Below are positions 25,784 to 32,865 of a stretch of 32,865 bases of DNA, one piece after another (positions within the stretch are counted from its first letter, which is position 1; every line of letters starts with the position of its first letter). The DNA is from Methanocalculus alkaliphilus (GTDB taxonomy: Archaea > Halobacteriota > Methanomicrobia > Methanomicrobiales > Methanocorpusculaceae), in the NCBI RefSeq assembly GCF_024170505.1, contig NZ_JALJYG010000018.1, forward strand, positions 1-32,865. The letters run 5' to 3'. The notes beneath the pieces are model-generated. The model worked only from the letters and a program-made list of their open reading frames with translations. It searched no databases and was not told where the DNA came from. The position numbers and the translations under genes are program-made.

Positions 25784-25975
25784 TTAATTTTTATTTGTGT
25801 TGAGATAATCTTCAATTGCCCCTTTGAAGAGAGCAAAGTCTCCAAGGTTTTCCTGCAGGATTGCAAATGCAATCTCATCGTTCATGCGGCCATATCTGTG
25901 AACCACCAGATTAAGAAACCCCTTTATTGTCCTCAGTTTCTCATGCATTTCAGACCCGATGACTCCATGTTTCAT
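25784..25975 (-). pseudogene. HepT-like (DUF86) RNase toxin, C-terminal fragment
   Basis: The frame encodes 63 residues matching only the second half of a HepT-type HEPN protein, which is normally about 110-140 residues: HGVIGSEMHEKLRTIKGF, then NLVVHRYGRMNDE, then a helix ending FKGAIEDYLN. In the catalytic R-X4-6-H-X-Y motif the His and Tyr remain (HRY) but the expected Arg is Leu (GFLNLVVHRY). In-frame codons extend seven residues upstream of the ATG (EDSIIHL) and look like native HepT, so the apparent ATG is internal. The N-terminal half is missing and the fragment is joined to a truncated nucleotidyltransferase. It is probably inactive. Confidence 0.72.
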
Positions 25976-26205
25976 GAGATGGATGATACTATCCTCATCC
26001 TCGCCAGGAACCGAAACCGTTCAGCCTCGATTTTATCGCCATCATACCAGAGACAGAGATCGATATCCGAATCAATCCGTGCCTGCCCTGCTGCAACGGA
26101 TCCATAGAGGAATATGAACCGAACGTGATCAAAGCCATTGATAGTTTTTATTCGCTCGACTGCTTCGATTGCGAGGTCTTCCGTGGGGTGCATGCCCGGT
26201 CCCAT
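25972..26205 (-). pseudogene. MNT-type minimal nucleotidyltransferase (MntA-like antitoxin), N-terminal fragment
   Basis: The frame encodes 77 residues beginning MGPGMHPTEDLAIEAVERI, with an intact active-site signature GSVAAGQARIDSDIDL (the GS and DXD pattern of minimal nucleotidyltransferases). Family members run to about 130 residues. Here the sequence loses homology after RFRFLARM and stops at a TGA overlapping the HepT-like ATG. MntA normally AMPylates and silences its partner HepT. The missing C-terminal half of MNT and N-terminal half of HepT are explained by one internal deletion of a few hundred bases that fused the pair. It lies on the strand opposite the glycosylation genes. Confidence 0.75.
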
Positions 26206-26555
26206 ACGTACTCAATTAATGGGCGTTCATCATCATATTAGTAGTTTCATACAATAGCCAATGGGATCCTCATGGCGTTTTGGGAACCATGAGATAAGTT
26301 CATTCAGGCTGTTATTGGGAGAGGAAACGGTCCTTAGTATCCACAGAGAATGAAGATGAGTTCATCTGAAAGGAGCGTAATCACGGTACAATGATCGTTA
26401 TAGAAGAGGCTGTCATAGGGCTCACCCTCGTGCCTTAACCATAATATTCGACCCTATTTTCCGAGAGGGGATTATCAGCCTCCCGTTCTCCGATATTCCT
26501 CATCGAATACTAGATACGTCTGTCCAACACGTACGTACTCTATGAGGCATGTCCC
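26206..26555. other. 350-base gap without a recognised gene
   Basis: No convincing coding frame, tRNA or repeat array is seen in this stretch between the decayed MNT/HepT pair and the ABC exporter. One inverted repeat, CTCATGG at 26269-26275 with CCATGAG at 26287-26293, has an 11-base loop and unknown role. A GAGG at 26544-26547 serves as the likely Shine-Dalgarno site for the GTG start at 26556. Confidence 0.5.
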
Positions 26556-28373
26556 GTGTCGGTTATCAGGAACGCAGTAAACATTCTCTACTACCTCTTC
26601 AGCCCCTTCAAGAAGATGCTGGCACTATATCTTCTGGCGGTCATCGCACTCTCAGGACTGGAGGTATTCCGGATATCGCTTGTATACCCGATCATTAACT
26701 ATGGGCTTGATGTCGAGAACCAGCACCGGCTCCTTGATACTTTTTATGATATCATCCTTCCTTCAACGCTTAATCCATTTCTAGCATCTGCACTCCTTCT
26801 GCTTCTGACAACCGCATTCATCGCCGGGTTTTACGGGATTGTTGCCTACTCGGGGGCATATGTCTTTGCAGCGGTACGGGATTCGCTTGACAGGCGGATC
26901 TTTGCCCGCCTGATTGGCAATGATTACAGTTATTTTGCCGCAAAGAAGCAGGGCGATCTGCTGTATATCGGGCAGGGAGCGGTGACAGAGTCCGGCCAGG
27001 CGATCAACCAGTTCATGGAATGCGTTAAGAACTCCCTGATGGCACTGCTCTATTTCCTTTTTATCATCTATCTCTCCTTCTGGCTAGCTTTCGCACTGGT
27101 GATCCTCGGAATAATCTATGCATATCTTATCAGGCAGCAGCTCTTCACCCGTGTCTACCGGAACAGTTCAGCTTTGAATACTGCACTTATGCAGAAGTCC
27201 GTTGCCTACCAGGAGTTCATCTCCGGGATCAAGACGATCTTTATCACGGGTTCACATTCTTTCTGGGCTGAAAAATATGATGCTGCTGTTTCGAAGCTCA
27301 GGCAGGCATATACTTTTGTGAATGCCCTTGGAAAGCTTCCATCGATCATCAATGATTTCCTGATGTTCTCGGTGATTGCAATCGGCGCTCTTGCCCTCTA
27401 TATCTCAACAGGTGGGGATTTTCTCTCCTATGTTGGTCTTTTTGGAACATTCATGCTCGCGCTGTACCGGCTTGTGCCAACGGCAAGTGCCGCGCAGAGT
27501 AATCTCACCTATATGGTCCAGTACCTGCCTGCTCTAGAGCTCGTGTATGCTGAACTCATCCAGGAAGAGAGTGAGCGCGAGAAGAAGAGGCTGCGGGGCG
27601 GGGGCCTCCCCCTCTCCTTTGATCAATCAATTGCGTTTGAAGGGGTAGGGTTCCGGTACCCGGATGCGGCCGGGGATACGATCAGTGATCTCTCGTTTGC
27701 AATTCAAAAGAATACCTCTGTTGCTATCGTCGGCGACTCCGGATCCGGCAAGACGACGATTGCAAACCTTCTCGCTCTCCTATATTCTCCAGATTCCGGC
27801 AGGATCGCAATTGACGGGGTGGATATCAACGAGTTTGATCAGGTCAGCTATCTCCGGTCACTCGGATACATCGGCCAGGAGACCTTCATCTACAATGATT
27901 CTATCAGGGAGAATATCCGGTTTGGCCTCGACTGCACCGATGACGAGATCATCGAGGCGGCCCGGCGTGCCGATGCCCATGAATTCATCATGCGAACCGA
28001 TCATGGCTATGCTACGATCATCGGCGACCAGGGAATGAAGCTCTCAGGGGGGCAGCGACAGCGGGTGGCGATTGCCCGGATTATCCTGCGGAACCCGGAG
28101 ATCCTGCTGCTGGATGAGGCGACCAGTTCGCTTGATAATATCTCTGAGAAGCGGATCATCGAATCTGTCAAGCGGCTTTCTGAAAATATGACGGTGATTA
28201 CGATCGCTCATAGACTGTCGACGATCCAGGATGCCCATGTGATCCATGTCCTGAAGGCAGGGAGAATTGTGGAGAGCGGAAGTCATGAGGAGCTGTTGGA
28301 GCGGAAGGGAGAGTATTATCGGTTGTACCTTGGGCAAGAGCAGAAGGAGGACCGGGATGAGGGTGGGGAGTGA
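26556..28373 (+). CDS. ABC transporter, fused permease and ATPase; candidate lipid-linked glycan flippase (PglK/MsbA-like)
   Basis: This 605-residue half-transporter has an exporter-type membrane domain (about 1-320, six helices) and a C-terminal ATPase. The Walker A motif GDSGSGKTT starts at residue 393, the signature LSGGQRQRVAIARI at 496, and the Walker B EILLLDEATSSLD follows. It should work as a homodimer. Exporters of this form flip lipid A or, in Campylobacter PglK, the lipid-linked N-glycan. Its position between aglB and the phosphoramidate-like cassette makes glycan flipping the leading hypothesis, but peptide or drug export is possible. The start is GTG with GAGG eight bases upstream. 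Confidence 0.92.
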   Translation: MSVIRNAVNILYYLFSPFKKMLALYLLAVIALSGLEVFRISLVYPIINYGLDVENQHRLLDTFYDIILPSTLNPFLASALLLLLTTAFIAGFYGIVAYSGAYVFAAVRDSLDRRIFARLIGNDYSYFAAKKQGDLLYIGQGAVTESGQAINQFMECVKNSLMALLYFLFIIYLSFWLAFALVILGIIYAYLIRQQLFTRVYRNSSALNTALMQKSVAYQEFISGIKTIFITGSHSFWAEKYDAAVSKLRQAYTFVNALGKLPSIINDFLMFSVIAIGALALYISTGGDFLSYVGLFGTFMLALYRLVPTASAAQSNLTYMVQYLPALELVYAELIQEESEREKKRLRGGGLPLSFDQSIAFEGVGFRYPDAAGDTISDLSFAIQKNTSVAIVGDSGSGKTTIANLLALLYSPDSGRIAIDGVDINEFDQVSYLRSLGYIGQETFIYNDSIRENIRFGLDCTDDEIIEAARRADAHEFIMRTDHGYATIIGDQGMKLSGGQRQRVAIARIILRNPEILLLDEATSSLDNISEKRIIESVKRLSENMTVITIAHRLSTIQDAHVIHVLKAGRIVESGSHEELLERKGEYYRLYLGQEQKEDRDEGGE

Positions 28374-28540
28374 TGGGAGATGTTCTTTGTGTGGAAGCTC
28401 ACGGGGATACTGTATCTTATCAAAGCACTTATCGTCCCTTTTTGCTCATAGTCTGTGAGAATAAAAGAGTTATTAGCATTTTGTAAAAAAACGAATTGTA
28501 GTATTGATGTGTTGATTATTGAATTTAATCAGTGATTTGA

Positions 28541-30961
28541 ATGATATATAATGACTCACAGATAAGAAAAATCAAATTCGGCTCGAAAGCCGAGACGCTT
28601 GCACAAATCAATAATTTATCATTATCATGTACGATACCGCCCTTCACATTCTTCTCTCGAAAAGACTGGAGAATTCAGTCAGCTTCCCTGCTGGAAAAGA
28701 TATCAAAATCATTCCAACCTTATCTTGTTGCAGTACGCAGCTCGGCTGCCTGTGAAGACGGAATCGGTCTGTCAAATGCCGGGGCATTTGAATCTATCCT
28801 CAATATTAATCCAGACAATACAAAAGAACTTCGTGAAGCGATTGAAAAGGTATTCGCCTCTTATCCTGAAAAGGACGAAGCAGATCAGGTTCTTGTTCAA
28901 CAGATGGTTACAGGGATTGCCGTCAGTGGTGTCATCCTAACCCGCTTCGTTGATGATGGATCTCCCTATTATGTGCTCAACTATGATGACGAGACCGGCC
29001 GAACCGATTCCATCACAGGCGGTACCGGCGTTCACAAGACGGTGATGGTGTACCGGAAATATAAGGAAGAATATTTCGATTCTCCCCGTGTCCGAAAGAT
29101 GCTTGCTTTAGCTCAGGAAATTGAAGAGATCTGTGGGTGGGTCCCCCTTGATATCGAGTTTGCCATTGATCATGATGGCTCCGTGTATCTATTACATGTT
29201 CGGAGGATCAGCACCGTTGGAGGCTGGCATCCGGATACAGAACACCGGGTATCTCGTGTAATCCCCCAGGTAGAACGCTTTATTGAGCACCTCTCTGCAC
29301 GAAGAAAAGGTCTTTTCGGGGCATCGTCGATATTTGGCAATATGCCGGATTGGAATCCTGCAGAACTGATTGGTCCTATCCCTTCTCCCCTCGCCGCATC
29401 ACTCTTCCGAAAACTGATCTCTTCGAATGCCTGGAGTGTTGCACGGGCGCAGATGGGCTACCATAAGATACCCCGTACAGAGTTGATGGTGCTCATCGGC
29501 GGGCGGGCATATATTGATGTCCGGGCCAGTTTCAACTCATTTCTCCCAAAGGGGATCCCTGAAGAGATTGGAGAGAAGCTGATCAATGCATGGCTTGCCA
29601 GACTCTCGGCCAACCCAAGTCTCCATGATAAAGTCGAGTTTGAGGTTGCCCACACAGTGCTGGACTTCACATTTGATACCGTATTTGCTGAGCGATATGG
29701 TGACGTTCTAACTCCTGAGGAGACTTGTATCTTCAAAGCCTGCCTTCAGGAATTTACGAACAATGTTCTTGATATGAGCGCTGCTGGCAACCTGCCAATG
29801 GCTCTCTTCAGGATTGATAGCCTGGCAGAGAATCAGAGCAATGGTGTCCTCGCAATCAAGACAGAGAGCCCTGTTGCTCTGGCAGCGTTTATTGCCGATC
29901 TTCTGGAAGACTGCATTCAGTATGGCACCATTCCGTTTACCATCATTGCCCGGCACGGGTTCATAGCTGAGACACTGCTTCGCTCTGCCATACAACGCGG
30001 CGCGATCACCAGGGAACGGGTAGCAGAATTCAAATCATCATTCAATACAATTATGGGAGAACTGGCACATGATACGCAGGCAGTCTGCGAAGGCCGCCTT
30101 GATGAAGCTGTATTTCACGAGCGCTACGGTCACCTGCGGCCCGGAACTTTTGATATCATGTCACCCTGTTACCGGGATCGACCCGATCTCTTTGACAACT
30201 GCAACATAGCAGATAGAGCGGATCATCAGGATCCATTCACTTTAACTGATGAGGAAGAGCAGGCAATCAATACACTCTTGCAGGAAGCGGGTCTTGACTC
30301 CATAGACGCAAAAGGACTCTTTGCATATGCTCAGGTAGCAATCTGCGGGAGGGAGTATGGGAAGTTTGTCTTCTCCCGCAATCTTTCAGCAGCGCTTGAG
30401 GCTATCGCATCATGGGGTGAATTTTATACCCTCGGGAGAGAGGACCTCTCTTATCTCACGATTGATGATATCATCAACAGCTGCTACACCTCAACACGGG
30501 ATGAGATGACATCTGTCCTGATGCAGAAAGTAGATCAGGCACGCATCGGACAATCTTTTGCCAAACTGTTGAAACTCAGTTATCTGATTCGTGGTGTCCG
30601 GGATATTCATGTCGTACCTATACATCGCTCTGATCCGAATTTTATCACACAGAAGAAGATCGAGAGGCCTTGCAAGTTCCTTGATGCAACAACGCTCAAT
30701 TCAGGTTCACTGAAAGATTATATCATCTGTATCGACAATGCCGATCCCGGTTTTGACTGGATCTTTTCAAAAAGTATTGCAGGATTAATAACAAAATATG
30801 GGGGGGCAAACTCTCATATGGCGATCCGTTGTGCCGAACTGCAGCTGCCTGCTGCCATCGGCTGTGGTGAGGATCTCTTTGAAAGGTTACGGAACTGCCG
30901 GAAGATTGTACTGAATTGTGAATCAAGGGTAATCAGACCGCTGGGGTATTATGAGGGGTAG
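28541..30961 (+). CDS. PPDK/PEP-synthase-like kinase, probable L-glutamine kinase (Cj1418-like)
   Basis: This 806-residue protein has the N-terminal ATP-grasp domain of pyruvate phosphate dikinase-like enzymes (VAVRSSAACEDG with R66; DIEFAIDHDGSVYLLHVRR near 200-218) and a C-terminal swivelling domain with the phosphorylatable histidine H759 in YGGANSHMAIRCAELQ. The long middle region does not look like a PEP/pyruvate barrel. In Campylobacter, Cj1418 with this layout phosphorylates the amide nitrogen of L-glutamine, giving AMP and phosphate. Identification rests on layout and on the next three genes, which match Cj1417, Cj1416 and Cj1415 in order. An AGTGAT Shine-Dalgarno-like site precedes the ATG. 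The stop overlaps the next gene by 11 bases. A different acceptor than glutamine is possible. Confidence 0.85.
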   Translation: MIYNDSQIRKIKFGSKAETLAQINNLSLSCTIPPFTFFSRKDWRIQSASLLEKISKSFQPYLVAVRSSAACEDGIGLSNAGAFESILNINPDNTKELREAIEKVFASYPEKDEADQVLVQQMVTGIAVSGVILTRFVDDGSPYYVLNYDDETGRTDSITGGTGVHKTVMVYRKYKEEYFDSPRVRKMLALAQEIEEICGWVPLDIEFAIDHDGSVYLLHVRRISTVGGWHPDTEHRVSRVIPQVERFIEHLSARRKGLFGASSIFGNMPDWNPAELIGPIPSPLAASLFRKLISSNAWSVARAQMGYHKIPRTELMVLIGGRAYIDVRASFNSFLPKGIPEEIGEKLINAWLARLSANPSLHDKVEFEVAHTVLDFTFDTVFAERYGDVLTPEETCIFKACLQEFTNNVLDMSAAGNLPMALFRIDSLAENQSNGVLAIKTESPVALAAFIADLLEDCIQYGTIPFTIIARHGFIAETLLRSAIQRGAITRERVAEFKSSFNTIMGELAHDTQAVCEGRLDEAVFHERYGHLRPGTFDIMSPCYRDRPDLFDNCNIADRADHQDPFTLTDEEEQAINTLLQEAGLDSIDAKGLFAYAQVAICGREYGKFVFSRNLSAALEAIASWGEFYTLGREDLSYLTIDDIINSCYTSTRDEMTSVLMQKVDQARIGQSFAKLLKLSYLIRGVRDIHVVPIHRSDPNFITQKKIERPCKFLDATTLNSGSLKDYIICIDNADPGFDWIFSKSIAGLITKYGGANSHMAIRCAELQLPAAIGCGEDLFERLRNCRKIVLNCESRVIRPLGYYEG

Positions 30962-31598
30962 TACGGATCTCCGTCTGGGTCTATCCATGCGGGTTGTGGA
31001 GGCGACCGGATATGTTGAGCCTCGTGATGCCCTGGCACAGGACTGGTCGGTCTTTCTAAAGCGTGTGCTCCCGAACGTCCATTGGATTCCTGTGCCCAAT
31101 ATTGGGAAGGACGTTAGTGAATTAATTGAGTACTGGGGTTTGAATGGTTTCATCCTGACAGGTGGGAACAATATCTATGATGCTCCAATACGTGATGAAA
31201 CCGAATTGACTATGCTGGAGTATGCAACCCGGAATACATTGCCGGTCCTTGGGGTCTGCCGGGGGATGCAGATGATCTGCCATTACTATAATCAGAGTCC
31301 TCTCCCCTGCCAGAATCCTCACAACCATGTTGCAACAATCCACAGGGTACATTTGACAGACAATTTTCTGCAATGGGATGAAGATGAATTGACGGTCAAC
31401 TCATTCCATGAGCAGTGTGTGGGTACAGGCGATCATTTTAGAGGAGAGTTAAAGTCATTTGCCATTGCCGATGATGGACTTGTTGAGGGGGTCATAAATG
31501 CCGAAAAGACGTTGCTTGGTATCATGTGGCATCCCGAGAGAGAGAATCCGGCGTCAGACTTTGACGAATATCTAATTAGAACTTTCTTTTCGAGATAA
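30951..31598 (+). CDS. Class I glutamine amidotransferase-like hydrolase, probable gamma-glutamyl-CDP-amidate hydrolase (Cj1417-like)
   Basis: This 215-residue protein has the alpha/beta fold of the peptidase C26 group. The nucleophile is C103 in LGVCRGMQMICHYY, and the catalytic pair is H194 and E196 in IMWHPERENP. The triad is complete. No synthetase domain is attached, so it is a stand-alone hydrolase. In the Campylobacter pathway Cj1417 removes glutamate from CDP-L-glutamine to release cytidine diphosphoramidate. The start overlaps the kinase gene, and the cytidylyltransferase starts 11 bases after its stop, indicating a tight operon. In isolation it could be called a gamma-glutamyl-GABA hydrolase; the context argues otherwise. 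Confidence 0.88.
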   Translation: MRGSTDLRLGLSMRVVEATGYVEPRDALAQDWSVFLKRVLPNVHWIPVPNIGKDVSELIEYWGLNGFILTGGNNIYDAPIRDETELTMLEYATRNTLPVLGVCRGMQMICHYYNQSPLPCQNPHNHVATIHRVHLTDNFLQWDEDELTVNSFHEQCVGTGDHFRGELKSFAIADDGLVEGVINAEKTLLGIMWHPERENPASDFDEYLIRTFFSR

Positions 31599-31609
31599 GA
31601 GGAATAAAA

Positions 31610-32350
31610 ATGCGTGGAATCATACTTGCAGCAGGACGCGGTTCACGACTGGACCGAAGAACCGATGACAGGCCGAAATGCCTGGTGGAGCTATCCGGAC
31701 ATCCGCTATTAGAGTGGCAACTGGGAGCGATGCATAATGCAGGCATCGATGATATTCTTGTTGTCAGAGGATATCGCGGTGAGATGATAAAAGGAGCATT
31801 TGAGGTGCGTGATAACCCCGACTGGCCGCAGACACACATGGTAGCAAGCCTGATGTGTGCCCATGAATGGCTTGCTGAGGATGAGTGTATTATATCATAC
31901 TCTGATATCGTGTATGGTGCAGATGCCATTACTCAGTTGAGTAATGCGGATGGATCACTTGCCATCCTCTATGATACACGGTGGCGCGAACTCTGGCAGG
32001 AGCGGTTTGATGATCCGCTCTCTGATGCAGAGAGTTTCTCTGTTGATGAGAATGGAAATATTCTGGATATTGGGCGGAAAGGAGTTTCATTTGATGATAT
32101 CCATGGACAATACATGGGTTTGTTGAAGTTCACTCCTGAATCATACCGGTGGATTGCTACACTGCTTGATAATCAGGTCGAGTTGAAGAACAAACTGGAT
32201 ATGACGTCTCTACTATCACGCCTTATTCAGGACGGACATTCTATTCAGGGAGTACCCTGGGATGGGGTATGGTGCGAGGTTGATGATGGATCTGATCTTG
32301 AAGTTGCTGAAGGAAAGGTTCGGGCAGGAGAGCTTGTTTTTCCCAAATAG
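31610..32350 (+). CDS. Nucleotidyltransferase, probable CTP:phosphoglutamine cytidylyltransferase (Cj1416-like)
   Basis: This 246-residue enzyme has the sugar-phosphate nucleotidyltransferase fold. The N-terminal loop is MRGIILAAGRGSRLDRRTDD followed by RPKCLVEL with K23. A metal-binding aspartate is D99 (IISYSDIVYG) and a second acidic site lies near the end (WCEVDDGSDLEVAE). Length fits Cj1416, which transfers CMP from CTP to L-glutamine phosphate to give CDP-L-glutamine. Generic annotation would be an NTP transferase for sugars or choline phosphate. A GAGG site lies before the ATG. The gene is in the middle of the four-gene operon. Confidence 0.88.
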   Translation: MRGIILAAGRGSRLDRRTDDRPKCLVELSGHPLLEWQLGAMHNAGIDDILVVRGYRGEMIKGAFEVRDNPDWPQTHMVASLMCAHEWLAEDECIISYSDIVYGADAITQLSNADGSLAILYDTRWRELWQERFDDPLSDAESFSVDENGNILDIGRKGVSFDDIHGQYMGLLKFTPESYRWIATLLDNQVELKNKLDMTSLLSRLIQDGHSIQGVPWDGVWCEVDDGSDLEVAEGKVRAGELVFPK

Positions 32351-32379
32351 TTCAAAACGATTTGTTGAGGTTCTCTGAT

Positions 32380-32808
32380 ATGATCATATGGCTGGTAGGG
32401 TTGTCCGGGTCAGGGAAGACAACCATTGGAAGAGAGATGTATAAGCTCTGGAAGCCTCATGCTCCAAATACCGTCATGGTTGATGGGGACGATGTCCGGA
32501 GGATACTTGGCTGTGATACCGAGCCCCGTGACTATACAATGGAGGGGCGAAGAAATCTGGCCATGCAATATGCTGAGATCTGTTTATGGCTGGATGAACA
32601 GGATATTAATGTGATCTGCTGTACCATCAGTAACTTTGAAGATATCTATATCAATAATCGGGAGCGGTTTTCTAAGTACTATCAGGTCTTTATTGATGCA
32701 CCAATTGAACTTCTGAAAAAGAGAGATCCGAAGGGTCTTTACAGCCGGGCAGCAGCGGGTACAGAAACAAGAGTTTTTCGATTAACCCCCCCAACAACGA
32801 TCACTTGA
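32380..32808 (+). CDS. APS-kinase-like protein, probable CDP-amidate kinase (Cj1415-like), C-terminus replaced
   Basis: The ATG at 32380 gives a CysC-like P-loop kinase: Walker A GLSGSGKTT at 7-15, substrate region VDGDDVRRILG, and FIDAPIELLKKRDPKGLYSR. Family members run to about 170 residues. Here the native sequence ends near residue 130, where the 95-base terminal repeat begins at 32771; 12 chimeric residues (ending LTPPTTIT) lead to a stop at 32808. Cj1415 phosphorylates the 3'-OH of cytidine diphosphoramidate; plain APS kinase is the generic alternative, but the neighbours are not sulfate genes. The truncation removes the C-terminal segment and may inactivate the enzyme, unless it reflects an assembly join. 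In-frame TTG codons upstream at 32362 are less likely starts. Confidence 0.83.
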   Translation: MIIWLVGLSGSGKTTIGREMYKLWKPHAPNTVMVDGDDVRRILGCDTEPRDYTMEGRRNLAMQYAEICLWLDEQDINVICCTISNFEDIYINNRERFSKYYQVFIDAPIELLKKRDPKGLYSRAAAGTETRVFRLTPPTTIT

Positions 32809-32865
32809 GGGTTGAAAACCCTACAACAAACCCAAATTTGCAAAAAAAAATAGGTTACAACCGCC
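32771..32865. repeat. 95-bp terminal repeat, right copy
   Basis: This is the exact reverse complement of bases 1-95. It begins within the codon for residue 131 of the APS-kinase-like gene and runs to the contig end. The outward reading starts GAGTTTTTCGATTAACCCCC. Since it interrupts a different gene from the left copy, the two ends are best explained as boundaries of two copies, or two ends, of the same dispersed element. Confidence 0.9.

Noticed and set aside
26269-26293. CTCATGG/CCATGAG inverted repeat as a transcription terminator
   Set aside because: The stem is only seven bases with an 11-base loop and no T-run follows; archaeal termination relies on T-runs, so this is more likely chance or an unknown site.
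28541-30961. Phosphoenolpyruvate synthase or pyruvate phosphate dikinase
   Set aside because: The ATP-grasp and swivelling-His domains match, but the long middle and the C-terminus lack the PEP/pyruvate barrel, and the operon partners fit the glutamine-kinase pathway.
32380-32808. Adenylylsulfate kinase for sulfate assimilation
   Set aside because: No ATP sulfurylase or PAPS reductase gene is nearby, and the gene sits at the end of the phosphoramidate-like cassette, where Cj1415 lies in Campylobacter.
1-32865. Terminal inverted repeats as ends of a linear plasmid or virus
   Set aside because: The window holds ordinary chromosomal genes (ilvBN, cimA, purH, dnaK, aglB) and no replication or capsid gene. 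Both repeats interrupt host genes mid-frame, which fits insertion-element edges and an assembly break better.

Overview
The window looks like a chromosomal contig from a methanogenic archaeon, most likely of the order Methanomicrobiales. This is inferred from gene content, not from a search. Archaeal markers are an AglB/STT3 oligosaccharyltransferase with a WWDYG motif, a CimA-type citramalate synthase, an archaeal TrmG10-type THUMP methyltransferase, tandem DUF4013 membrane proteins, and archaeal TATA boxes with a mix of leaderless and Shine-Dalgarno starts. A bacterial-type grpE-dnaK-dnaJ set and a bifunctional PurH fit the known gene content of mesophilic methanogens.

Layout. 1-967 (-): N-terminal part of a membrane sensor protein, running off the left edge. 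1057-2687 (-): a sodium:solute symporter preceded by a 35-residue one-helix protein. 2774-6394 (-): cimA-ilvB-ilvN, the entry to branched-chain amino acid synthesis. 6520-8014 (-): two DUF4013 membrane paralogues. 8054-9538 (-): purH. 9809-13295 (+): grpE-dnaK-dnaJ. 13360-15479 (+): a tRNA m2G10-type methyltransferase and an unrecognised protein. 15696-16140 (+): a hicBA toxin-antitoxin pair. 16124-21682 (-): a nucleotide-sugar operon (MocA-type dehydrogenase, UDP-sugar 6-dehydrogenase, DegT aminotransferase, AsnB-type amidotransferase). 21934-25768 (+): a glycosyltransferase and AglB. 25784-26205 (-): a decayed MNT/HepT pair. 26556-28373 (+): an ABC exporter resembling lipid-linked oligosaccharide flippases. 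28541-32808 (+): a four-gene cassette.

The most notable region is 28541-32808. Its four genes are a PPDK/PEP-synthase-like kinase, a class I glutamine amidotransferase-like hydrolase, a sugar-nucleotidyltransferase-like enzyme and an APS-kinase-like enzyme. In family and order they match the Campylobacter jejuni genes Cj1418-Cj1417-Cj1416-Cj1415, which make the activated phosphoramidate (3'-phospho-CDP-amidate) for O-methyl phosphoramidate capsule decoration. Here the cassette follows protein N-glycosylation genes (sugar nucleotides, glycosyltransferase, flippase, AglB). The inference is an archaeal surface glycan that carries, or once carried, a phosphoramidate group.

The first 95 bases and the last 95 bases are perfect inverted copies. 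Each interrupts a different gene, the sensor on the left and the APS-kinase-like gene on the right. The simplest reading is that both contig ends run into copies of one dispersed repeat, probably a mobile element. No rRNA, tRNA or CRISPR array was recognised.
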